Shown in pieces: positions 5,668-9,705 of a DNA stretch of 9,705 nt. The stretch lies in the NCBI GenBank assembly GCA_001782645.1, contig MFPH01000007.1, positions 1 to 9,705 of the forward strand, in the 5' to 3' direction. Position numbers and translations under genes: made by a program. How positions within the stretch are numbered: the stretch's first letter is position 1; every line of letters starts with the position of its first letter. Source of the stretch: Candidatus Levybacteria bacterium RIFCSPLOWO2_12_FULL_37_14. GTDB taxonomy: Bacteria > Patescibacteriota > Microgenomatia > Levybacterales > UBA12049. Below the pieces are notes generated by a model. It was not told the DNA's origin, searched no databases, and worked only from the letters and a program-made list of their open reading frames with translations.

Positions 5668-5706
5668 ACTGCAAAGCAGTATAACATTATTATTTTATTG
5701 TTTCAA
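5666..5706 (-). promoter_or_regulatory. Strong dcd promoter with overlapping 17-bp palindrome
   Basis: In the minus sense TTGAAA (5701-5706), a 17-bp spacer and TATACT (5678-5683), extended by an upstream TGT. The -10 box ends 10 nt before the ATG, so the leader is about 3-4 nt. ATACTGC-TTT-GCAGTAT (5666-5682) is a perfect inverted repeat covering the -10 box, the start site and the first two bases of the ATG, a placement typical of a repressor operator. Confidence 0.8.
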
Positions 5707-5708
5707 TC

Positions 5709-5744
5709 ATTCTGCAATGCAAAACTTAATTCTGTTTTGCAGAA
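5709..5744 (-). repeat. Inverted repeat at the end of the ligase-like gene
   Basis: TTCTGCAAAAC and GTTTTGCA-TTGCAGAA (minus sense) can pair with a small bulge around an AT-rich loop that includes the TAA stop at 5726. No T-run follows, so it is not a classic terminator. It could slow read-through, or share TGCA-type motifs with the dcd operator palindrome just downstream. Confidence 0.5.
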
Positions 5745-6511
5745 CCCTTTTTCCACTGAACATTTTTCAGGAAAGGGCCGTATAAATCTTCTTCGGGCGA
5801 AATACAAAGTTCTTTTAATTCTTTTTGGGTCGGATTTCTGTCTTGAAATTCGACAAAAGGTAAATCACTAATAATTGCCATCGGGGTCTGTTCCGCGCCC
5901 TCTCCCATCACAACCGCGGCAGCACCGGCAAGACTATCGACAATGCTCAATTTTTCAAATACAAATTTTCTTTCAAACAAATCTCTTTTGCCAATATAAT
6001 CTTTTAAAGGCTTGAATCCACTGTAGCTAAGGGCAACCGATGTCACTCCCCACCTAAGCGGTGATGTTTTGCTGTCGGTAATAATCACACCGACATTTTT
6101 AAGCTTAAATCTTTTCTTAAGATATTCACGGATTTTATTTGCGGATTCTTGCGGATTTTTCGGCCACAAAATGTAATAACCATTGCCATTTGATTCATCA
6201 ATCCCCGCTGTTGCAGCCAGCATATTACGAGTAATGGTAAAACTTACATTGTACGGATTCTCATCGCGGGGTAAATAAAATTGTGACTCTTGTTTTATCA
6301 ATTCATCTTTCTTCGCCTCGCCGAAGCCTTTGGCGGAGGCGGGATCAGCCTCTTCCATTTTCACTAAGCGCCCCTCGGTGATGGAAACTATTTTTGAAGT
6401 AATCGCCAGAATTGATCCTTCCTCAAGTTTCGGTAGATACTTATTCAAAACCGCAAATAAATCCTTATCATTTTTAGTAATTTTATGGGTCTTAATAGGG
6501 AAAACTTTCAT
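5726..6511 (-). CDS. F420-0:glutamate-ligase-like protein (CofE family)
   Basis: The 261-residue product fits the CofE/FbiB N-terminal ligase family, which adds glutamate to F420-0 using GTP. Visible blocks are LAITSKIVSITEGRLV (35-50), NMLAATAGIDESNGNGYYILWP (about 96-117), NVGVIITDSKTSPLRWGVTSVAL (about 138-160) with the SGFKPLKDYIGKRDLF stretch after it, and VDSLAGAAAVVMGEGAEQTP (about 191-210). The N-terminus contains an in-frame hairpin repeat (about residues 54-68) not expected in the family. No other F420 gene is visible and small candidate-phylum bacteria usually lack that cofactor, so the acceptor is probably different: amide or peptide ligation to an unknown molecule. The gene starts 36 nt after the carbonic-anhydrase-like gene on the same strand, probably one mRNA. 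The Shine-Dalgarno is weak (GGTGA). Confidence 0.85.
   Translation of the reverse strand: MKVFPIKTHKITKNDKDLFAVLNKYLPKLEEGSILAITSKIVSITEGRLVKMEEADPASAKGFGEAKKDELIKQESQFYLPRDENPYNVSFTITRNMLAATAGIDESNGNGYYILWPKNPQESANKIREYLKKRFKLKNVGVIITDSKTSPLRWGVTSVALSYSGFKPLKDYIGKRDLFERKFVFEKLSIVDSLAGAAAVVMGEGAEQTPMAIISDLPFVEFQDRNPTQKELKELCISPEEDLYGPFLKNVQWKKGSAKQN
6315..6340. repeat. Hairpin repeat inserted in frame in the ligase-like gene
   Basis: GCCTCGCC and GGCGGAGGC flank the loop GAAGCCTTT and pair with a one-base bulge. The 11-mer CCGAAGCCTTT (6321-6331) is identical to 9344-9354 in the hairpin region before the GIY-YIG gene. GC content is far above the surroundings. It encodes about ten residues (around PASAKGFGEA) in a place where relatives have a short loop. 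Confidence 0.75.
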
Positions 6512-6547
6512 ATGTCACCAATATACTGGCATCTTGGTATTTATTTC

Positions 6548-6976
6548 TTAAAGTTCTTCTGCAATCCATCCTGAGCCTGCTTGCCCTAAGTTTACCGAAT
6601 GGACAGAACGGGTGACAAAAACCGGGAAAATCTGTAAGTCATTTTGGATTAATGTCCCTATAATTTTTACAGCTTTTAGAACATCTTTTTTGTGCTGCTC
6701 ATCTTCAACCGGATTTCCCGCACATTCTGCGTGTCCGTGCACAATAATCCCTTTGGAATGGTGTTTCTCCAGGGAAATTAAGATCTTTTTCTTGAGAGAA
6801 TCAAGCAAGCTCCGATCAACATTTTCTTTACTTAATAAACCAACTAAACCTGCTTCCGTAATCGTATCCGCGTACTTAGCGCCGAATTTTTTCTGCCCAA
6901 AGACCAAAACAGGTTCTTGCACCCGCCCATCCATACAACCAACACTGGTAAAAAAACTTTCCCCCGCTTGCGACAT
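6548..6976 (-). CDS. Short beta-carbonic-anhydrase-like protein
   Basis: The 142-residue product shows the beta-carbonic-anhydrase zinc site: GCMDGR (13-18; Cys14, Asp16, Arg18 of C-x-D-x-R) and HGHAECAGNP (80-89; His82 and Cys85 of H-x-x-C). It is shorter than classical beta enzymes (about 200) and resembles a compact group of putative carbonic anhydrases from Firmicutes and others with CMDGRVQ-P and GH-x-x-CAGNPV. Carbonic anhydrase activity (CO2 to bicarbonate) is possible but unproven. The ATG at 6976 is chosen over the ATG at 6982 and the TTG at 7012, because a TATTAT -10 box ends 7 nt before it, placing transcript start on this ATG. It heads a minus-strand unit with the ligase-like gene and is divergent from a second C-x-D-x-R protein. 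Confidence 0.8.
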   Translation of the reverse strand: MSQAGESFFTSVGCMDGRVQEPVLVFGQKKFGAKYADTITEAGLVGLLSKENVDRSLLDSLKKKILISLEKHHSKGIIVHGHAECAGNPVEDEQHKKDVLKAVKIIGTLIQNDLQIFPVFVTRSVHSVNLGQAGSGWIAEEL

Positions 6977-6983
6977 AAGCATG

Positions 6984-7012
6984 ATAATACAGCAAATAAA
7001 AATTTTTCGCAA
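6984..7012 (-). promoter_or_regulatory. Promoter of the short carbonic-anhydrase-like gene
   Basis: In the minus sense TTGCGA (7007-7012), a 17-bp spacer and TATTAT (6984-6989), 7 nt before the ATG at 6976. The -35 box is the left half of the 18-bp palindrome. Confidence 0.75.
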
Positions 7013-7021
7013 TTGCGAAAA
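7004..7021. promoter_or_regulatory. Perfect 18-bp palindrome, shared operator candidate
   Basis: TTTTCGCAATTGCGAAAA is identical on both strands. Its halves supply the -35 boxes (TTGCGA) of the two divergent promoters, which abut at the centre (7012/7013). A dimeric regulator bound here would cover both -35 boxes at once, so joint repression or activation of both genes is likely. The regulator is not in the window. Confidence 0.7.
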
Positions 7022-7041
7022 CTCTGTATAATCTGTATAAT
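7013..7041 (+). promoter_or_regulatory. Promoter of the 387-residue carbonic-anhydrase-like gene
   Basis: TTGCGA (7013-7018), a 17-bp spacer and a perfect TATAAT (7036-7041), 9 nt before the ATG at 7051. CTGTATAAT is duplicated in tandem (7024-7032 and 7033-7041), giving a second possible -10 box at 7027-7032 with poor spacing. Confidence 0.8.
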
Positions 7042-7050
7042 TATAGGCCT

Positions 7051-8214
7051 ATGACGTACGGTGAAGGATTACGCCTAGAAATTACAAAATTTGCAGAGAA
7101 TATCGTGATAACACCTGCTAGTCTCCTGGAAGATAACCATAGCAAAGAGGGGGATGAACTTAGAAGACAACGATCTGCCAATAAAGCAGCAACCGAATTA
7201 TATGCATTGGATGCCTGTGGAGACGCGAGAGGATTATATCCCCTACCCGAAAAGTCGGTATCGTTAAGATCGATCGCGGCCGGAGGTTCCAAAGAAGATA
7301 AAATCATTAAAGACGGCGGAGTAAAATTTGTCGTCGTTGCCAGCCACTTCGATGGTGAGATTTTTGAATCAGGTAAAATGCCAACCGGCTGTGGAGGTTT
7401 GGGAGCAAAAGACAAAGCCTTAAAAGATAAGAAGCCTGCGGCCATAAAAGGGATATCATATTATATAGATAATAATATCAGTCATCCTGACCCCCTAATC
7501 CAGGCACTACTTTCTGCAAATAAAATTACTAGAGATACAGGCAAACCCTCTTTGGCCGTTGCTCAAAATCACAGAATTGGAAAAATATTTCCAGTCGGAG
7601 CATTTATGCCAGGGGAAGTTCCAACCTTTGCCGTCAATACGATCGATTTGTTCTCGAAATATAACCCTCAAAACATCTACGAAAAAGGAATACCCGAACT
7701 CAAAAAAAAGGATATTCCCGATGTATTTAGTGAATTTTTGGCAGCGAGCGAAGCTCAGGTGAAAGACTTGTTGCTTAATTATCCCAATTTAAAAGAGATG
7801 CTGAAAGTTCAAAATCCAAGAATGATTGTCTTGTCAACGGAAATAATTTCCGCAAAAGTCAGATATCCAAAAATCGCAAGTTTTCCGGGAATTTTGTTTA
7901 AGCTCCACCTTCCCAGATTCAAAGACCAAAACGGAAAACTAGGAGTTAAGCCTGAAATACTTGAAGAAATTTGCAATCAAGTAGAATATCCAGTACAACA
8001 CGCCGTTGATAATTTCGGAAAACCAAACGAAGCTTTCTCTAAAACAGATCGACTTTTGATTGAAACCGAGGATATAACATTATCTAGAGACATTGCGACA
8101 AAACTTGCAGAAGAAGAATGGATGAAAAAGTGGATGACCCTCAAGGATCATCAAGTATTAATAGCTCAAACTCAGGAAGGAATTTCACAGATCATTGAGG
8201 AATTTAGGCAGTAA
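7051..8214 (+). CDS. Large protein with a variant beta-carbonic-anhydrase zinc site
   Basis: I do not recognise the 387-residue product as a named family, but its N-terminal third follows the beta-carbonic-anhydrase order: ALDACGDARG (52-61; Cys56, Asp58, Arg60 of C-x-D-x-R), RSIAAGGS (73-80, compare VRNAGN), VKFVVVASH (91-99, ending in His99) and TGCGGLGA (112-119, Cys114). In known enzymes His and the second Cys are two residues apart; here 14 residues lie between them, a 12-residue insertion next to the metal. The remaining 270 residues have no membrane span; they include LAVAQNHRIGKIFPVGAF (about 168-185) and a charged helical C-terminus. The ATG at 7051 is set by a strong promoter ending 9 nt upstream, with no Shine-Dalgarno. 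Zinc binding is inferred; the reaction is unknown. Confidence 0.6.
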   Translation: MTYGEGLRLEITKFAENIVITPASLLEDNHSKEGDELRRQRSANKAATELYALDACGDARGLYPLPEKSVSLRSIAAGGSKEDKIIKDGGVKFVVVASHFDGEIFESGKMPTGCGGLGAKDKALKDKKPAAIKGISYYIDNNISHPDPLIQALLSANKITRDTGKPSLAVAQNHRIGKIFPVGAFMPGEVPTFAVNTIDLFSKYNPQNIYEKGIPELKKKDIPDVFSEFLAASEAQVKDLLLNYPNLKEMLKVQNPRMIVLSTEIISAKVRYPKIASFPGILFKLHLPRFKDQNGKLGVKPEILEEICNQVEYPVQHAVDNFGKPNEAFSKTDRLLIETEDITLSRDIATKLAEEEWMKKWMTLKDHQVLIAQTQEGISQIIEEFRQ

Positions 8215-8227
8215 TCCCCTTTCTGTT

Positions 8228-8242
8228 GATCGGGATGGAATC
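8228..8242. repeat. 15-bp direct repeat, copy 1
   Basis: GATCGGGATGGAATC lies just after the stop of the 387-residue protein gene. An identical copy (9110-9124) lies just after the stop of the next gene, so the two bracket the second acyltransferase. Confidence 0.85.
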
Positions 8243-8262
8243 GGATAGAATTACAACTAGTG

Positions 8263-8268
8263 TATAAT
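8263..8268 (+). promoter_or_regulatory. -10 box of the second acyltransferase gene
   Basis: A perfect TATAAT ends 6 nt before the ATG at 8275, so transcription should start at or next to the A of the ATG. No good -35 box is seen at the right distance. Confidence 0.6.
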
Positions 8269-8274
8269 CTAATC

Positions 8275-9102
8275 ATGGAAGATATTCCTACAGAAATTCA
8301 GAAAAGCCCATTTCGTGTCCGAAAGGGATTGGAAATTTCAAGGTTTGATATTAAAAAACCCACAGTTGAAGGACTTGAAAAACTACCCCCTACCCCTTGC
8401 GTCATCGCAACAACTCATTTATCAGATATTGATATTTTTGAAATTGCAACTATTGTTGCCAATCGAAGAAAGGTTGGAGTAGCAAGTGAGGCAACCAATT
8501 TTACTGTCCCGCTTTTCCAACCATATTTGGCAGTAGTTGGAAAGGAAAATTTCTTTCCCATGGTTAATGCCCCCTATCAAGACGGCAAAACAGCACTCAG
8601 CCTTAGATTTGATGATCTAAAAAAAATGAAAGAAGGAATTAAAAATGACGGAAGAACAATGATAGTTGCGGGACATAATCCCACACGCAGCTGGAAACTT
8701 GCGGAGAGTCCCGGCATGACGGGTGTCATTTTAGCTCATATGGCAGACGTCCCGTTAGTTCCTGTTGCTCTTGACATAGATTCAAAAACTGCGATTGGCC
8801 AATCAACAGATATCCCAACAAGAATAAAAAATTTTATAATGTTTAAAAGGCCGAATTCAAAAGTTATTTTTGGTGAACCAATGAATTTAGCTAAAATTCC
8901 AGAAGATAAACTACAATTGGCAATAAACCTTTATAGTCCGGATGCACGAAGAGTTATGACGCCGGAACAAATTGCAATAGCAACAGAAACCCTGAAAATA
9001 CTGCAAGAAGAAGCATCGCAAATTATGGAGGCATTAGCGTCTAAACTGTCCCCCGAAAAAAGAGGAAAATGGGGTAAAAATCTCAAGGAGAAACAAAAGT
9101 AG
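8275..9102 (+). CDS. Second PlsC-like (HX4D) acyltransferase family protein
   Basis: The 275-residue product has an acyltransferase-type HX4D motif in ATTHLSDIDIF (45-55; His48, Asp53) at the end of a hydrophobic strand, then TMIVAGHNPTRSW (128-140) in the place of the FPEG-x-R block, VPLVPVAL (159-166) like the proline-containing hydrophobic strand of the family, and KVIFGEPMNL near 195-204. This order matches lysophosphatidic-acid-type acyltransferases, but FPEGTR is missing (AGHNPTRS instead), so acceptor specificity may differ. It is not a close copy of the acyltransferase at 4067-5092. The tail (about 245-275) is lysine-rich. The ATG at 8275 is used because a perfect TATAAT lies 6 nt upstream; an in-frame GTG at 8260 would overlap that box. 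It is on the same strand as the preceding 387-residue gene, 60 nt away. Confidence 0.72.
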   Translation: MEDIPTEIQKSPFRVRKGLEISRFDIKKPTVEGLEKLPPTPCVIATTHLSDIDIFEIATIVANRRKVGVASEATNFTVPLFQPYLAVVGKENFFPMVNAPYQDGKTALSLRFDDLKKMKEGIKNDGRTMIVAGHNPTRSWKLAESPGMTGVILAHMADVPLVPVALDIDSKTAIGQSTDIPTRIKNFIMFKRPNSKVIFGEPMNLAKIPEDKLQLAINLYSPDARRVMTPEQIAIATETLKILQEEASQIMEALASKLSPEKRGKWGKNLKEKQK

Positions 9103-9109
9103 AGGTGTG

Positions 9110-9124
9110 GATCGGGATGGAATC
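9110..9124. repeat. 15-bp direct repeat, copy 2
   Basis: Identical to 8228-8242. In this copy the following bases complete a small hairpin (GGGAT-GGA-ATCCC), which the first copy cannot form. The sequence that follows, CCTTCGGCTTCGCTCAGGA (9124-9142), resembles a common dispersed repeat, and a T-run (9149-9154) comes after it. Weak transcription termination after the acyltransferase gene is possible but not convincing. Confidence 0.75.
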
Positions 9125-9199
9125 CCTTCGGCTTCGCTCAGGATAAACTTTTTTCACAAATTATCAAGTTCAAGCCTGGATTTTGAGCTTTGCCTGTGT

Positions 9200-9205
9200 T
9201 AAACT
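9200..9205 (+). promoter_or_regulatory. Possible extended -10 box of the tRNA gene
   Basis: TAAACT preceded by TGT, ending 8 nt before the mature 5' end of the tRNA, with no good -35 box. If used, the primary transcript would have almost no 5' leader. Confidence 0.4.
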
Positions 9206-9213
9206 TTACAAGT

Positions 9214-9286
9214 GGCGCGATGGTGAAGCGGTTAACACAGTTGTTTGCAAAACAACCATACGCCGGTTCGAATCCGACTCGCGCCT
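9214..9286 (+). tRNA. tRNA-Cys (anticodon GCA)
   Basis: The full cloverleaf can be drawn. Acceptor stem GGCGCGA (9214-9220) pairs with TCGCGCC (9279-9285). The D stem is GTG/CAC, and the anticodon stem GTTGT/ACAAC (9240-9244, 9252-9256) carries the loop TTGCAAA with anticodon GCA at 9247-9249. The T loop TTCGAAT is at 9267-9273. The discriminator base is T (U73), a known identity element for cysteine tRNA. The T stem has one C-A mismatch (9263 with 9277). The 3' CCA is not encoded (CCCA follows the discriminator), so it would be added by a nucleotidyltransferase. Confidence 0.95.
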
Positions 9287-9287
9287 C

Positions 9288-9339
9288 CCAACTACGCTCC
9301 AATTTTATTGGAGCTCCGTAGGGCAGGCCTAGTAGTTGG
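9288..9339. repeat. Nested inverted repeat directly after tRNA-Cys
   Basis: Outer arms CCAACTAC (9288-9295) and GTAGTTGG (9332-9339) are perfectly complementary and enclose a perfect hairpin GCTCCAAT-TTT-ATTGGAGC (9296-9314). CTACG/CGTAG offers an alternative outer pairing. It starts 2 nt after the tRNA and could act in tRNA 3' processing, or mark an insertion point. There is no T-run for a standard terminator. Confidence 0.75.
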
Positions 9340-9418
9340 CTCTCCGAAGCCTTTCCTCCTACGTCGAAGACTTTGGAGGATCAACCGAAACTTTAGTGAA
9401 GGTTGAGGCGAAGGAGAG
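9340..9418 (+). repeat. Three-way-junction hairpin repeat in the GIY-YIG leader
   Basis: Three stems can form: CTCTCC (9340-9345) with GGAGAG (9413-9418), TCCTCC (9354-9359) with GGAGGA (9375-9380), and TCAACC (9381-9386) with GGTTGA (9401-9406). The last two stems abut exactly. The closing strand GGAGAG is also the Shine-Dalgarno of the next gene. It shares CCGAAGCCTTT with the insert at 6315-6340 and CCGAAACTT with 735-743, so it belongs to a dispersed repeat family in this genome. Confidence 0.7.
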
Positions 9419-9423
9419 ATAAT

Positions 9424-9660
9424 ATGTATTACGTTTATATATTAAAGCTGAGGAATAATAAATATTACACAGGCTCAACGTCAGACCTTATAGGGAGAAT
9501 CAAAAAGCATAATTCAGGTAATGTAATTTCTACTAAGGCATTTAAGCCAGTAAGATTAATTTACTATTCTGCTTTTGAATATAAAAATAAAGCTTTATTG
9601 TTTGAGAAATATTTAAAAACAGGATCAGGGATAGGTTTTAGAAATAAAAGGTTTATTTAA
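9424..9660 (+). CDS. Stand-alone GIY-YIG domain protein
   Basis: The 78-residue product is a single GIY-YIG nuclease-fold domain of the YhbQ/UvrC-like type. VYIL (4-7) and YYTG (14-17) represent the GIY and YIG strands, GRIKKHN (24-30) carries the conserved Arg25, and LFEKYLKTGSG (59-69) carries the expected metal-binding Glu61, so the active site looks intact. Such small proteins are common and often multicopy in candidate-phylum genomes; a DNA-cleaving or repair role is presumed, not known. The ATG at 9424 is preferred over the in-frame upstream start at 9403, because AAGGAG (9411-9416) lies 7 nt before it and the upstream codons are part of the hairpin repeat. The gene is AT-richer than the repeat leader before it. 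Confidence 0.85.
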   Translation: MYYVYILKLRNNKYYTGSTSDLIGRIKKHNSGNVISTKAFKPVRLIYYSAFEYKNKALLFEKYLKTGSGIGFRNKRFI

Positions 9661-9671
9661 ATATTGCAAAT

Positions 9672-9705
9672 ATGGTCAGTCCTGAATACGAAAAAAAAGG
9701 ACACA
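9672..9705 (+). CDS. Possible start of a further gene, cut by the window edge
   Basis: From the ATG at 9672 eleven codons (MVSPEYEKKGH) are open to the end of the window. The start is 11 nt after the GIY-YIG stop codon, no Shine-Dalgarno is visible, and an AT-rich TTAAATATT upstream could be a -10 region. Too short to name. Confidence 0.3.
   Translation, partial: MVSPEYEKKGH

Noticed and set aside
6612..7031. 139-codon plus-strand open frame
   Set aside because: It is antisense to the short carbonic-anhydrase-like gene, whose motifs and promoter are convincing.
7120..7240. Possible metal-dependent phosphohydrolase or deaminase reading of the large protein, from its Asp/His residues
   Set aside because: The ordered Cys-x-Asp-x-Arg, Arg-x-x-Ala-Gly and Val-Val-Val-x-Ser-His pattern fits beta-carbonic anhydrase better than any HD or deaminase motif.
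7041..7445. 134-codon minus-strand open frame
   Set aside because: It is antisense to the large carbonic-anhydrase-like gene and would read into its promoter; no ribosome site.
9124..9160. Intrinsic terminator after the second acyltransferase gene
   Set aside because: Stems are short (4-5 bp) and the T-run is too far from the GGGAT-GGA-ATCCC hairpin to be convincing.

Overview
This AT-rich window (stop codons include TGA used as a true stop, so standard code 11) looks like a chromosomal piece of a small-genome, host-dependent bacterium of the Candidate Phyla Radiation (Patescibacteria, most likely Microgenomates-like). That assignment is inference. It rests on the small, tightly packed genes, the mixture of dTTP-synthesis genes, an orphan F420-ligase-like gene, a stand-alone GIY-YIG protein and several hairpin-forming short repeats, some of them inside coding frames. 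No transposase, integrase, phage structural gene or CRISPR array is visible.

Layout. Left (1-2323): 5' part of thyA (minus, runs off the left edge); a DUF3467-like small protein; a RelB/YafQ-type antitoxin-toxin pair with a strong promoter; a DUF5680-like gene; and an unknown small plus-strand gene. Centre-left (2335-3989): a minus-strand run of tmk, a degenerate Dcd/dUTPase-family gene and a small two-helix membrane protein, with a hairpin repeat between tmk and the Dcd-like gene. Centre (4067-5667): an HX4D (PlsC-like) acyltransferase converging on a canonical dcd. Centre-right (5726-8214): a minus-strand pair (short beta-carbonic-anhydrase-like protein, then F420-0:glutamate-ligase-like protein), divergent from a 387-residue plus-strand protein that also carries the beta-carbonic-anhydrase zinc-site pattern with an insertion. 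Right (8275-9705): a second HX4D acyltransferase, tRNA-Cys(GCA), a complex hairpin region, a GIY-YIG protein and possibly the start of another gene.

How it fits together. ThyA, Tmk and Dcd supply three steps of dTTP synthesis (dCTP to dUTP, dUMP to dTMP, dTMP to dTDP). The step from dUTP to dUMP is not assigned, and the second Dcd-family protein lacks the residues expected for either deaminase or dUTPase. The two carbonic-anhydrase-like genes are driven from back-to-back promoters whose -35 boxes are the two halves of one perfect 18-bp palindrome, suggesting joint control. They are the best candidate here for an undescribed system.

A window-wide pattern is that genes at the head of a transcription unit have a recognisable -10 box only 6-12 nt before the ATG and no Shine-Dalgarno sequence, implying leaderless or almost leaderless mRNAs. 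Several internal or repeat-preceded genes instead have good Shine-Dalgarno sequences. All family names are from reading the translations by eye; no database search was run.
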